A stretch of 64,000 nucleotides of DNA from the NCBI RefSeq assembly GCF_018861025.1, contig NZ_JAHKQH010000021.1, forward strand, positions 1 to 64,000, given 5' to 3'. This document shows, in pieces, positions 26,401 to 34,570 of this stretch. The stretch comes from Psychrosphaera sp. B3R10 (GTDB lineage: Bacteria > Pseudomonadota > Gammaproteobacteria > Enterobacterales > Alteromonadaceae). A program made the translations under genes and the position numbers. Each line of letters opens with the position of its first letter. Positions within the stretch are counted from its first letter, which is position 1. The notes under the pieces were generated by a model. It made no database searches. It worked only from the letters and a program-made list of their open reading frames with translations, and had not been told where the DNA came from.

Positions 26401-28504
26401 TAATGCAATAGGCGTGGTAAAGTGAAATTGCGGGTGAGGCCGAACGTTCTTGATACTTTTCTACGCGTCTTTGTAACCAAGAAAGGGCACTTTCACTTTC
26501 ACCTAAAATGTTGGCCATTTTAAAGTAGTTTTCTACATAAACCGCGTTAGTTTCGCTCATGCAGTGACTAATAAAGTAATATTCTTTGGCCTTTAAAAAC
26601 TCTTGAATTGCCCAATAATAATTGCCGATAGAGTAGTAAACCGAAGCGCTTCTGCATCCAATAGTTTTTAATCTTAATAAAAGTTTCTCTACTAATTTGG
26701 GGTTTTCTGAAGTGTCACATATTTCATTAAATAGGGTTTCTGTAAGGTCGAGATTGTGATTTTTGTCTAAATAATCACTAAGCCACTTTAACGCGCCTTT
26801 ACGGTCACCTAAGTCACGGATACAGAAATATTGTGAATTAAGTAATACGGTTTCATTTGGGGCTATGGCAAGTAATTTGTCGTTGGCGGATTGGATCAGT
26901 TTGGTATCGTTGAAAAAACACGCCAAATCGCGTTCCATAATTTGGGTCAAACGATGATCAGGCGCAATAGTTTTCATTTGCTCAAACACACTTGTCATTT
27001 TGTCAGCGTCTTGTACTTGCCTTGCGAGTTGATATTGATCTTGAATTGGGAATATGTGACGACAAGTTGTATCGATAAAATCTAATGTGTGACTGTTTTC
27101 TTTTGGCACAAAAGCCATGCAACGAGCGCCAAGAAACGATTCTTTTTCTATGGTTTCGTCTATCAACATTTCCTGCATCGCAGGCGAACTCGGATCCATG
27201 ATATACATGCTGCCGTGGGGCAAATTATAGCCGATTACGGCTTGCATATGAGAGCTAAAGCCCGATGTGGTGACTAAAGCAAAAGGAATGTTTTGATCAA
27301 TTAAGTTAATCAAAAGTGGCTTTGTTAATTCAAACTCTGCAAATGAAAAATCATGGTCTCTGAGCCATTGTCGTTCTTTGGTGTCTGGCGTGCCATCAAA
27401 ACAAATATCTTCAGCGATAAGCTCAGAGTCATATTGCTTGCCAAAAAAACTCGCAATCGCTGCCATTGTAGTGGGTGCGCAAGTCAGGTGTTTTTGTCGG
27501 TAAAAGGGCACATCGAGAATTTTTTTACCAGCACTGACGTGTTCATTGATGTTTTCGTTTTGGTCAGTGTTTTGGTTAGTTTTGGCTCCTAATGCCGTTT
27601 GTTTAAACGTGTCTATGTTGCGACAAACCGCTTGCCAGTAGTACTGTTTACTTTGCTTTAACACCTGTTGGCCTTGTTCAGTGTCACCTTTTGCGAGTAA
27701 ACACTGGCCATGTAATATTAAATAGTTGCGTTTGCTTTGACGGTCTTCTGCTATTTTTAGCGCATCATATTTTTGTAATGCGAGTTCACATTGTGGCCAA
27801 TTTAAAAGTTCGGCGTAACTTGTTGCACAGTCTAACCACATTGACGCTGATTGAAATTTTGGCAGTTCACGCCAATAAATGTCGATCGCAAATTCTAGGC
27901 CTTTAGCGTGCTGAGCTGAATTAAAATAGGCACGTAAAGTTGATACTTTAGGCTCGGATTCATATAGGGATTTAGCGACATTATAAGCTTGTTCAAATTG
28001 ATCCTGAGCAATGAGGTTTGAAATATGCAATATTTCAAACCAAGCCTTGTTATCGGTGACTTGCCGGCCTTTTTCTATTAGTTGTTCAGACTGTTCGTAG
28101 TTATGAAAAAGTCGTTGTAAAATGGCTTCAAATCCAATGATGTCATCTTCATCTTTGGGCTCGGTTATTTGGGATTTTGTCCGGTCAAAAAACTCTTTGG
28201 CTAATATGCAACCGTCTTTATTAAGTAAGTAGTACCAATGATCTTTAAGTTGTTCCGCTTTATCTGGAAATTGTCTATAGAGTTTTAGCGAGATGGCCTC
28301 AGCGTTTCTGTCCCCCCCTAAATGCGCATAAATGGCACTGGCAATTTTACGTTGCGCAATGAGTTGCCAACTGTCTATTGGCCCCCAGAGGTTTGTGCTA
28401 AACGTTAAGGCATCAGTGTAAAGACCTTGTTTCAATAACGCCTTAGTTTTTGTTACAGCAGTTTTTAATTGCTCATCTTCTTTTTCTACTGCAACTGTCG
28501 TCAT
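23459..28504 (-). CDS. Giant TPR protein with embedded C39-like peptidase domain
   Basis: The 1681-residue protein has no signal peptide or membrane span. It is built almost wholly of TPR-like helical repeats, with a C39 peptidase-like domain inserted at about residues 328-460. The domain opens LDVPFYRQKHLTCAPTTM with Cys342, has HMQAVIGYN with His419 and MDPSSP with Asp437, so the Cys-His-Asp triad and oxyanion Gln are present. C39 domains cleave double-glycine leaders or cross-linked peptides. Here there is no ABC transporter, so the role is open. It resembles large TPR/C39-like proteins of marine gammaproteobacteria of unknown role. Confidence 0.85.
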   Translation of the reverse strand: MTTVAVEKEDEQLKTAVTKTKALLKQGLYTDALTFSTNLWGPIDSWQLIAQRKIASAIYAHLGGDRNAEAISLKLYRQFPDKAEQLKDHWYYLLNKDGCILAKEFFDRTKSQITEPKDEDDIIGFEAILQRLFHNYEQSEQLIEKGRQVTDNKAWFEILHISNLIAQDQFEQAYNVAKSLYESEPKVSTLRAYFNSAQHAKGLEFAIDIYWRELPKFQSASMWLDCATSYAELLNWPQCELALQKYDALKIAEDRQSKRNYLILHGQCLLAKGDTEQGQQVLKQSKQYYWQAVCRNIDTFKQTALGAKTNQNTDQNENINEHVSAGKKILDVPFYRQKHLTCAPTTMAAIASFFGKQYDSELIAEDICFDGTPDTKERQWLRDHDFSFAEFELTKPLLINLIDQNIPFALVTTSGFSSHMQAVIGYNLPHGSMYIMDPSSPAMQEMLIDETIEKESFLGARCMAFVPKENSHTLDFIDTTCRHIFPIQDQYQLARQVQDADKMTSVFEQMKTIAPDHRLTQIMERDLACFFNDTKLIQSANDKLLAIAPNETVLLNSQYFCIRDLGDRKGALKWLSDYLDKNHNLDLTETLFNEICDTSENPKLVEKLLLRLKTIGCRSASVYYSIGNYYWAIQEFLKAKEYYFISHCMSETNAVYVENYFKMANILGESESALSWLQRRVEKYQERSASPAISLYHAYCIINQKAKGIEVLQNALTMHPKDSDLVSTLAFALADVGEIEALQALIESKKDVLSERLRVKLTARLNELQGLMEQACNCYYQLYSDAPFITDIANLYFQSLSKFGATEKLNLELQSLIKQHPKISSVYVYAANWHNDPQFLVDNLVTGLALRPDNWFLHQTLINAYLQLNQYPEALKQAQEAYQRHNCGPFQTAFLAKCYYYCNDFEQATQLAKQALNIDVDNSAALWLITATTSSREEKQNSLAFVKQLLLKQHSIDSGIWHYWHEGQHLLPESELQDFVDMLLVRYHNEWFTYCIAAQFYSQFHKMDKAIEILNTGQEKFPLIPRMYSEQADIELAIGDISAAIESTKKALKINPSWDTVAKKQSELYEKQGNLNQALQTIADCLSHNSLDGILHGFYADYALKLNKKQEALTHLKQAIRFNIDYPWGWEQLQEITAELGVPEQAFELANELTTHQPHLAPTWRFKAFLADDRQTKKRCIEQAIQCDPMDESSYAQLSQLYTRQGEFTAAIDLLNSTPWGEQLPVELATAKAELLSQTGRDDEAATVLYQLLFNKSGLIQAWQKLYGIFDRLIEHDDKSKLRAVEAAQRHITLNPHDPDVLCVAGEQILAYGDKQEATDCLKRAYELSPSDEYIMLTYVDRLVDLAQFDAALTCLVEYEKVSLVNFALARKVNVLTQLHKIDEALDAFTLLISNHCDIYGTLHHAYKSLNNHVPSEKLIELLSLQLENCGRMQSSLWADKFLLHNKRKPVNKLLVQIEAIQSQPSWAGAFSSILDYLHEKSEIPDDKMIADNKSRLHQDDQLVMRLMDVYIQAGHYYNVIHLFDGIDDLSKLPMAGFYNYAVCLLMLDRGQDASPIIHQGLQVDADHTLHNLLVWSHADNWIQTNQIVPEELNLIDQRELIATEQYIFDALNLMSDLAKSEKHNSILAIKPKLNELRNRYKVVAGMTVCDGFHRKCKTAIKALIAPQGIWQKLQLSWLLR

Positions 28505-28714
28505 TTACATTCCCTTAATCTTGACTTTAAACGCATAAAATAATTTTTGTTTGAGTGTATAGGTATTGCGAATAAATTAAAACATCAACTGATAAGTTAA
28601 CCAGAACAATGCTTTAGCACTATAAAATATATGTTTTTGTTTGTTATAACGTCGTTTATGTAGAGTGTTTTTAAGGTGGGAAATGCATCTAGATTGAGTC
28701 GATATCGCCCATAG

Positions 28715-28743
28715 TTGACTCGTTGTATACCGGTAGGTACAAT
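28715..28743 (+). promoter_or_regulatory. tetR promoter with operator in the spacer
   Basis: A -35 TTGACT (28715-28720) and -10 TACAAT (28738-28743) are separated by exactly 17 bases. The dyad TACCGGTAGGTAC at 28728-28740 fills the spacer. The same word with one base changed recurs twice at 30.2 kb. This predicts autorepression of the TetR gene. Confidence 0.8.
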
Positions 28744-28777
28744 TTAAGCTCTTTGAATAAATAAGTTTGGGAACATT

Positions 28778-29386
28778 GTGGCGAGCGGCAGAAAAAAAGC
28801 ATTTGATGAAAACACCGCCTTAAATGCTGCGATGGATGTTTTTTGGCAAAAGGGTTATGTAGGTGCGTCGTTAACTGACTTAACTCAACGTATGGGCATT
28901 AACAAGCCAAGCATGTACAGCTCGTTTGGCAATAAAGAAGCTTTATTTGTAAAAGCCACTCAGTGTTATCTCGATACTAAAATGAAACCCCATTTAGACT
29001 TGTTGTTTGCAGAGGGAGTTGGCCTTAAACAACGTTTAAAAAATCATATGATGTCGGTTGTATCGATGCAATGCAGCGATGACGGAGCCAAAGGCTGTTA
29101 TCTCGTTTTATGCCAATCTGAACTCGAAAGCGGCGAAATTCCTGCAGAAGCTGAAACTTTGTTAAAACAAGCGGATGCAATACCAAAGCAAATTTTCACT
29201 GAATTATTTAAAACGGATCCGGAGTCAATAGAGCTTGGCCTGAACACTAAGGCGGCAGAGAATGCCTTGTGTTTGTACACGACGCTAAAAGGTACCGCAG
29301 CTATGGCCCGTTCAGGTGTCGATAAAGCTCAACTTGAATATAGTGTCGACGCTGTGCTTGCGGGCATAAGCACTCAGCTCCACTAG
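28778..29386 (+). CDS. TetR/AcrR-family transcriptional regulator
   Basis: The 202-residue protein starts at GTG 28778. Its N-terminal helix-turn-helix (DENTALNAAMDVFWQKGYVGASLTDL, then INKPSMYSSFGNKEALF) is typical of TetR, and the C-terminal ligand domain begins about residue 60 and includes Cys residues at MQCSDDGAKGCYLVLCQSE. It most probably represses its own promoter and the divergent HAD/AhpD promoters through the shared TACCGG(T/A)(C/A)GGTA operators. The Cys cluster could sense an electrophile or oxidant, though that is inference. Confidence 0.92.
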   Translation: MASGRKKAFDENTALNAAMDVFWQKGYVGASLTDLTQRMGINKPSMYSSFGNKEALFVKATQCYLDTKMKPHLDLLFAEGVGLKQRLKNHMMSVVSMQCSDDGAKGCYLVLCQSELESGEIPAEAETLLKQADAIPKQIFTELFKTDPESIELGLNTKAAENALCLYTTLKGTAAMARSGVDKAQLEYSVDAVLAGISTQLH

Positions 29387-29448
29387 AATATTCATCTATT
29401 CTGTTGTTCGTTAACCCTGTTTTTATTATTTATGACCGCACCTAAGAT

Positions 29449-30111
29449 TCAGTTGTGTTGAAATAGCGCCTCTAAGCTATTGACTATACAATCTGCCTCA
29501 ATGCCCCAGGGATCAAATACAGCATTATCACTTCGTTTTACCCAAGCCGCCTGTAAACCAAAGGACTTAGCGCCGATAACATCAAACGGATTGCTCGATA
29601 TCAACCAAGTTGATCCCGCTTTAGAGTTTGTTCGAGTTAATAAATGTTGATAGATATCTGGGTTTGGTTTGAATGTACTGATCTCATCTGCCGATACGAT
29701 GTCGTTAAATAATGAATCTATTTGGGCATAGTTTAGTAAGCTTTCGACCGAACTACGCTCGCCATTAGAAAATGCGATTAACGTAAAGCGTTCACTGAGT
29801 CTCAACAGTGATTTTTTAACATCATCAAAAGCAGGCAAGGTTTTGTAACTTTGCAGTAACGAGTCTTGCTGCGCTTGGGTTAAATGAAGGTTTAAATGTT
29901 CACATGTGAAGGCTAAGGCGTCTTTGGTACAAATCGAGAAATGAACATATTGCTTCATTAGGCCTCGGCGAAAAGAATACTCGAGTTGTTTAGCTCGCCA
30001 AGTCTCTGAAAACACCATTGCATGCTCACCCATATAAGTTTCTAAAAGCGCTACAACGCCATGGGTATTAATTAACGTACCGTATACGTCAAAAGCAAGT
30101 GTTGGTTTCAT
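29449..30111 (-). CDS. Haloacid dehalogenase-like hydrolase (type II)
   Basis: The 220-residue HAD protein has motif I FDVYGTLIN (nucleophilic Asp8), motif II SNGERSS, the conserved Lys in FKPNPDIYQ, and the type II dehalogenase motif SSNPFDVIGAKSFGLQAAWV. The family hydrolyses L-2-haloacids, but many members are phosphatases. Its promoter faces the AhpD-like gene and contains one of the TetR operators, so both probably respond to the same signal. Confidence 0.87.
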   Translation of the reverse strand: MKPTLAFDVYGTLINTHGVVALLETYMGEHAMVFSETWRAKQLEYSFRRGLMKQYVHFSICTKDALAFTCEHLNLHLTQAQQDSLLQSYKTLPAFDDVKKSLLRLSERFTLIAFSNGERSSVESLLNYAQIDSLFNDIVSADEISTFKPNPDIYQHLLTRTNSKAGSTWLISSNPFDVIGAKSFGLQAAWVKRSDNAVFDPWGIEADCIVNSLEALFQHN

Positions 30112-30181
30112 CTTCTACCTCTTTTTAAAAGCGATTTACGCATAGTAATAGATTTAAATAGCGCTTTGTACTAATTCATCA

Positions 30182-30209
30182 TTGACTTTATCGTACCGGT
30201 CGGTATAAT
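30182..30209 (+). promoter_or_regulatory. TetR-controlled promoter of the AhpD-like gene
   Basis: A -35 TTGACT (30182-30187) and a perfect -10 TATAAT (30204-30209) are 16 bases apart. The operator GTACCGGTCGGTAT at 30193-30206 fills the spacer and overlaps the -10. The arrangement copies that of the tetR promoter. Confidence 0.82.
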
Positions 30210-30217
30210 TCGGGAAA

Positions 30218-30245
30218 ATTATAATGTACCGGTCGGTATGAAAAT
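30218..30245 (-). promoter_or_regulatory. Divergent TetR-controlled promoter of the HAD gene
   Basis: On the minus strand a perfect TATAAT (30218-30223) lies about 16 bases after a weak -35 (ATTTTC). The second operator copy GTACCGGTCGGTATG (30226-30240) lies between them. The two operator copies are 33 bases apart, three helical turns, so two repressor dimers would sit on the same face. Confidence 0.65.
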
Positions 30246-30321
30246 GTTTTTGACGCTTATTATTAGGTCGAAGCTTCAGTCCGAGCCGTTCTATTCAAAT
30301 CGCTAAAAATTAGGAATTATA

Positions 30322-30873
30322 ATGACATCATTAACGATACATACAATTGAATCTTCACCTGCTGAAAGCAAGCCTGTATTAGAGCAGTCCGTAAAAACCA
30401 ATGGCATGTTGCCAAATCTACACGGTGTTTTGGCATCTGCACCAAGTACATTAAAAGCCTATCAATCATTACATCAGTTGTTTATGGATTCGTCGTTTAA
30501 CGCTGAAGAACTTACAGTTGTATGGCAGGGCATTAATGTGGAACACGGCTGCACATACTGTGTCCCTGCGCATACGGCGATTGCACATTCAATGAAAGTT
30601 GATCCAGCGATAACTGAAGCATTACGTAACCAAACGGCATTACCTACGGCAAAGTTACAGGCACTATTAGACATGACATTAATAATTGTCCGTCATAGAG
30701 GTCATGTCACTCCTGAAGAACTTGCTGCGTTTTATGCGGCAGGATACGGTGAGCAACAAGTGCTAGAAATCATTCTAGGCTTGTCTCAAAAAGTGATCAG
30801 TAACTATACAAATCACATTGCAAACACGCCACTAGATGCACCTTTTCAACCATTTGGTTGGGAAAAATCGTAA
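30322..30873 (+). CDS. Carboxymuconolactone decarboxylase/AhpD-like protein
   Basis: The 183-residue protein has the AhpD-like core with EHGCTYCVPAHTAIA, a CxxC pair plus the downstream His that act in peroxidase-like redox chemistry in this superfamily. Flanking helices (ELTVVWQGINV, LGLSQKVISNYTNHIA) fit. AGGAAT precedes ATG 30322. It is controlled by the TetR operators upstream and followed by a DsbA/FrnE-like gene, which together suggest thiol-linked detoxification. Actual substrate unknown. Confidence 0.88.
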   Translation: MTSLTIHTIESSPAESKPVLEQSVKTNGMLPNLHGVLASAPSTLKAYQSLHQLFMDSSFNAEELTVVWQGINVEHGCTYCVPAHTAIAHSMKVDPAITEALRNQTALPTAKLQALLDMTLIIVRHRGHVTPEELAAFYAAGYGEQQVLEIILGLSQKVISNYTNHIANTPLDAPFQPFGWEKS

Positions 30874-30884
30874 GCCACTTCCAC

Positions 30885-30934
30885 TGATAAACGTGTTCCC
30901 AACATGATGCACACGTTTATCAATTTGTGTTTTT
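30885..30934 (+). terminator. Hairpin, probable terminator
   Basis: TGATAAACGTG and CACGTTTATCA are perfect 11-base arms around a 16-base loop, followed by a T-rich stretch ending TTTTT. It lies directly after the AhpD-like gene. Confidence 0.6.
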
Positions 30935-31014
30935 AGCCTAATGTTTGTTTAACGATATTTAGACAATTTACGTGTTTAAATGCGCTTTAAGTTGGTTTTA
31001 TAAGGAAAGTGTTA

Positions 31015-31665
31015 ATGGTGGATAAAGTGAAAATAGACATCATATCTGATGTTGTATGTCCTTGGTGCATTATCGGTTACAAAAATTTGCAACAAGCAAT
31101 TGCCGAGTTGGATGTTGCAGATAGGGTCGAGATACAGTGGCAGCCATTTGAACTCAATCCTGATATGCCACCTGAAGGGGAAGAGTTACGGGCCCACTCA
31201 GCAAGAAAATACGGCTCAACGCCACAAAGTAGTGCTCAGTTTAGAATTGATATGACAAACCGTGGCAAGGAAGTTGGTTTCAGTTTTGACTATTTCGATA
31301 ATATGAAGATAGTTAATACTCGCGAAAATCACATTTTGTTAGAGTACGCCAAAGAGTATGGCTTACAAACCGAGCTGAAATTACGTTTGTTCTCTGCATT
31401 TTTTTCCGAGCACAAAGACGTGTCAGACCGTGATGTGCTTAGAAGAGAAGCTGCTGCCGTTGGTTTAAATGCTGACGAGGCGATGGCAACATTAGACAGT
31501 GACGACACGATTCAAGCGGTTATAGAGCATGAAAAATTTTGGCAAGGTATTGGTGTGACGTCCGTACCTACGTTTGTCTTTAATCAATCGAGTGGCATTG
31601 CAGGTGCCCACCCTGTAGAAACATTCAAAAGTTTTCTCGCAAAAGAACTTAATATTAGCAATTAA
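31015..31665 (+). CDS. DsbA-family oxidoreductase (FrnE-like)
   Basis: The 216-residue protein starts at ATG 31015, seven bases after AAGGAA; a GTG two codons upstream overlaps the ribosome site. Its thioredoxin-fold start KVKIDIISDVVCPWCIIGY carries the CPWC active site. A helical insert follows, and VTSVPTFVFNQ with the cis-Pro loop closes the fold. There is no signal peptide, as in cytoplasmic FrnE/2-hydroxychromene isomerase relatives. Disulfide reductase or glutathione-linked isomerase action is likely. A strong terminator follows. Confidence 0.9.
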   Translation: MVDKVKIDIISDVVCPWCIIGYKNLQQAIAELDVADRVEIQWQPFELNPDMPPEGEELRAHSARKYGSTPQSSAQFRIDMTNRGKEVGFSFDYFDNMKIVNTRENHILLEYAKEYGLQTELKLRLFSAFFSEHKDVSDRDVLRREAAAVGLNADEAMATLDSDDTIQAVIEHEKFWQGIGVTSVPTFVFNQSSGIAGAHPVETFKSFLAKELNISN

Positions 31666-31703
31666 CATTGCTGTGTTAGTGACTTATGATAGCTGACATA
31701 AGT

Positions 31704-31731
31704 AAAAGGCCGCTTACAGAGCGGCCTTTTT
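31704..31731 (+). terminator. Rho-independent terminator
   Basis: AAAAGGCCGC and GCGGCCTTTT pair perfectly over a 7-base loop, ending in T residues. Confidence 0.92.
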
Positions 31732-31897
31732 AATGCTAGTTTTAGTTAACTCTACTTTTTAAACACGACGTCATTCGTGTTTAAAACCTCAAAACCTCAA
31801 AATGCCGCTTGAATTATACATACACGCCGAACAATAAGACATTGACACTCTGTATGAAAAACATACAATCGAAGTGGCAAACAGTAAGGAAACTAAT

Positions 31898-33355
31898 ATG
31901 AAAAACAGATGGAGTTTAGTCGTACACGAAGTCACAGAACAAACCGTAAATATTTGGTTGGGCACCTTGTTCCATGATTGCCGGAAACCTATCAAAGTAA
32001 ACGTTAAGATCACCGATACAAACTCTCAACTCGTTGCTACCCAATCTGTTTTAAAAGCCGAATGGGAAAGACCATTTAGCGACATAAAATCCCAACGTTT
32101 CTGCAAGTTAGTCACCTTCGATGGACTTTTACCGGGTCAGGATTATGAAGTAGTGGTCAGTGAGGTTTTTGCTGATCCAAGTATGCAACCTGAAATCATG
32201 CTCTCTGCGGGTACGTTCACCACATTACCTAATTCGATTGCCGACATGGATAACGGTTTTACGGTTGGGCTTGGCAGTTGTTTTTATGAAGAATTTGATG
32301 GCGGACACGTAGGACTTGCCTACGAAACCTTAGTTAAATTTGATGAGTCTACGTACAGACCTCATATTAAATTTCTAACGGGGGACCAAGTATATTTAGA
32401 TATTGGTTGGGATTCGCTCAGTTTAGTTCCGAAGGAAATACGAGATCGAATAGCAAACGATTATGCGCTGCATTGGCAGGCGTTGAGGGGCGCATTTAGG
32501 AATGGCGCAACTTGGTTTTTATCGGACGATCATGAGTTTTGGAATAACTACCCGCTGGTGAAAGGGTTGTCACCGTTTATCCAGGCTTTGAAGATCCCAT
32601 CGGTAAAAGATGCGTGGCGAAAAACCGCTAAAGATGGGGTTAAAAATGTGCAGCGAAGTCAACCTGTTCGAGTGTTTACCATCGCTAATGAATTGTCATT
32701 TTGTCTGGCTGATCTTCGAGCTTATCGTACGACAAGAAACATAATGCCGGAAACCAATTTTAAAGACATTCTAAATTGGGTGAAGGGGTTAACCTGTCCG
32801 GGCGTATTGGTTTTGTCTCAGCCACTTATGGTAAAACAGTCGGGAAATGACGATAGAAATTTTGTGTATTATGAAAAGCAATACAAAAAACTCATAAAAG
32901 CGTTACATGACGCAGAACATGACGTTGTGGTGCTAAGCGGGGATGTACATCATGGCCGTATTTCAACTGTGGAATTTTCTAATCGCGATAATAAATTAAT
33001 CGAAGTTGTCTCTTCTCCAATGTCTAATTTGTCCGGTATGAGCAGTATTGCAACCAGCGACATTACACGAAGCTCCAGACTCAAAAACTTCCCCCCGATA
33101 ACGGTGCCAGGTGTTGAAAACTGTAAAATTAGTTATGAAACTCCCTGGAAAGTCACATCTGAATATAATTTGTTTGATATACGTTATTTAAATCGTCGAA
33201 CCAAAGAGCACTTTTGTACACTAAATTTTGTTAAAAGCAGCGCTGGTGAGTTAACGGTTACTGTGCGTGCGTGGTTAGTTCGCGAAAAAGATCGTAAAAC
33301 AGGTTTACCAAAACAAGATTGGTTGAAAAAGCCGATGGTATTTACATTGACCTAA
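31898..33355 (+). CDS. PhoD-like metallophosphatase family protein
   Basis: From ATG 31898 (AAGGAA seven bases upstream; an earlier ATG at 31874 lacks this) the protein has 485 residues. An Ig-like N-terminal part is followed by a PhoD-type metallophosphatase: FTVGLGSCFYEEF, FLTGDQVYLDIGWD, WFLSDDHEFWNNYP and VVVLSGDVHHGRIS supply the metal ligands. There is no signal peptide, unlike true alkaline phosphatase D, so it may be a cytoplasmic phosphodiesterase or phosphatase. Its stop codon lies inside the first unit of a (CCTAAA)n tract. Confidence 0.87.
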   Translation: MKNRWSLVVHEVTEQTVNIWLGTLFHDCRKPIKVNVKITDTNSQLVATQSVLKAEWERPFSDIKSQRFCKLVTFDGLLPGQDYEVVVSEVFADPSMQPEIMLSAGTFTTLPNSIADMDNGFTVGLGSCFYEEFDGGHVGLAYETLVKFDESTYRPHIKFLTGDQVYLDIGWDSLSLVPKEIRDRIANDYALHWQALRGAFRNGATWFLSDDHEFWNNYPLVKGLSPFIQALKIPSVKDAWRKTAKDGVKNVQRSQPVRVFTIANELSFCLADLRAYRTTRNIMPETNFKDILNWVKGLTCPGVLVLSQPLMVKQSGNDDRNFVYYEKQYKKLIKALHDAEHDVVVLSGDVHHGRISTVEFSNRDNKLIEVVSSPMSNLSGMSSIATSDITRSSRLKNFPPITVPGVENCKISYETPWKVTSEYNLFDIRYLNRRTKEHFCTLNFVKSSAGELTVTVRAWLVREKDRKTGLPKQDWLKKPMVFTLT

Positions 33356-33436
33356 ACCTAAACCTAAACCTAAACCTAAACCTAAACCTAAACCTAAACC
33401 TAAACCTAAACCTAAACCTAAACCTAAACCTAAACC
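33351..33436 (+). repeat. Telomere-like (CCTAAA)n simple repeat
   Basis: About 14 uninterrupted copies of the hexamer CCTAAA, ending CCATAA. It begins on the last codons of the PhoD-like gene (TAA stop at 33353-33355) and ends 32 bases before the stop of the convergent lysR gene. Being downstream of the stop it alters no protein in this frame. It probably grew by replication slippage. Confidence 0.98.
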
Positions 33437-33467
33437 ATAACTAATAAATTAGTGGCTACGCCTTTGT

Positions 33468-34370
33468 TTATAATAACAGGGGCTTCACAAAGTATGCTTT
33501 TAAGTAATCGATTAACAACCTTAGCTTTTTTGAGTCAGCGCCGCCGGGTGGAAATACGCCGTAGACATTAATATCGTTCATCGCATAATCGTCTAATACG
33601 GAAATAAGCGAGCCTTGTTGAATTTTGGGCTTAGCATCATATATTGGAATTCGAGCGATCCCGTGTCCACCTTCCACAAAGGCTGTTCTTGCAGCAGCAT
33701 TATTGGTATTTATAGAGCCTTTCATTTCAATGCTAAACGACCGTGTGCCCTTGGTTAACTCCAAAGTGCCAGAGGTCAGTTTATAGATAACCCATTGGTG
33801 TTTATCAAGATCTGTCGGGTGTGTAGGAATACCAAACTTTTCAAAATAGGACGGTGCACCACAAAGGCAAGTACGAAGCGTAGATAGTTTTGTGGCTTGT
33901 AACCCTGAGTCAGCAAGCGGAGCGCCACGAATTGCCAAGTCTATGCCTTCTTTCATGATGTTCACAACTTCATCAGTTAACATGACATCGAGTTCGATTT
34001 TAGGGTAAAGGGTTTTAAACTCATTTAATGCCGGCACTATGGTTTGAAGTCCAACATTAACTGGACAGGTTATTTTAAGAAGACCCACAGGTTCATGTTT
34101 TAAGTTTTCGATTTGTTGATTGGCAGCGGAGGCTTGTTCGGCAATAACCCGGCAATGTTGATAGTAGTCGCTGCCGGCCTCGGTTAACGAGATGGTACGT
34201 GTTGACCGATTGAGCAATTTTATGCCCAAATGTGCCTCTAACTTTTTGATATGATAACTCACCACGGCACGAGATAGGCCCAGCCTTTTTGCCGCACCGC
34301 TTAGGGTGCCTTGCTCGATAACTTGGGCAAATACCACCATACTTTTTAGTTGATCAAACGAAATATCCAA
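33468..34370 (-). CDS. LysR-family transcriptional regulator
   Basis: The 300-residue protein has the LysR N-terminal winged helix (QLKSMVVFAQVIEQGTLSGAAKRL, then SRAVVSYHIKKLEAHLGIKLLNRSTR) and a periplasmic-binding-like ligand domain from residue 90. It is divergent from the DJ-1/PfpI gene, and the intervening 200 bases hold a perfect dyad. This is the classic arrangement in which a LysR protein controls the neighbouring gene, so it probably regulates the detoxification cluster. Inducer unknown. Confidence 0.93.
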   Translation of the reverse strand: MDISFDQLKSMVVFAQVIEQGTLSGAAKRLGLSRAVVSYHIKKLEAHLGIKLLNRSTRTISLTEAGSDYYQHCRVIAEQASAANQQIENLKHEPVGLLKITCPVNVGLQTIVPALNEFKTLYPKIELDVMLTDEVVNIMKEGIDLAIRGAPLADSGLQATKLSTLRTCLCGAPSYFEKFGIPTHPTDLDKHQWVIYKLTSGTLELTKGTRSFSIEMKGSINTNNAAARTAFVEGGHGIARIPIYDAKPKIQQGSLISVLDDYAMNDINVYGVFPPGGADSKKLRLLIDYLKAYFVKPLLL

Positions 34371-34414
34371 TGGGTTAGCTCACTTCATATATGCCATAGA
34401 CAATTGAATTTAGA

Positions 34415-34435
34415 TTGTATCATTTATTGATACAA
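34415..34435. promoter_or_regulatory. Candidate LysR-type operator
   Basis: TTGTATCA and TGATACAA form perfect 8-base arms around TTTAT. The site sits 45 bases upstream of the lysR start, within the divergent intergenic region, and contains the ATC...GAT layout usual for LysR boxes. Confidence 0.65.
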
Positions 34436-34570
34436 AGATGTTTGTTTTGTCTGCATTGTCAGCTTTGTTTGCGTTCTGTAAGCTCTACCCAAGTTAATAG
34501 AACTAACAAGAACAACGATACAAAATAGTTTGTTATTCGTTTTCAAAAAGTGAACACATAGAGGCTCAAC

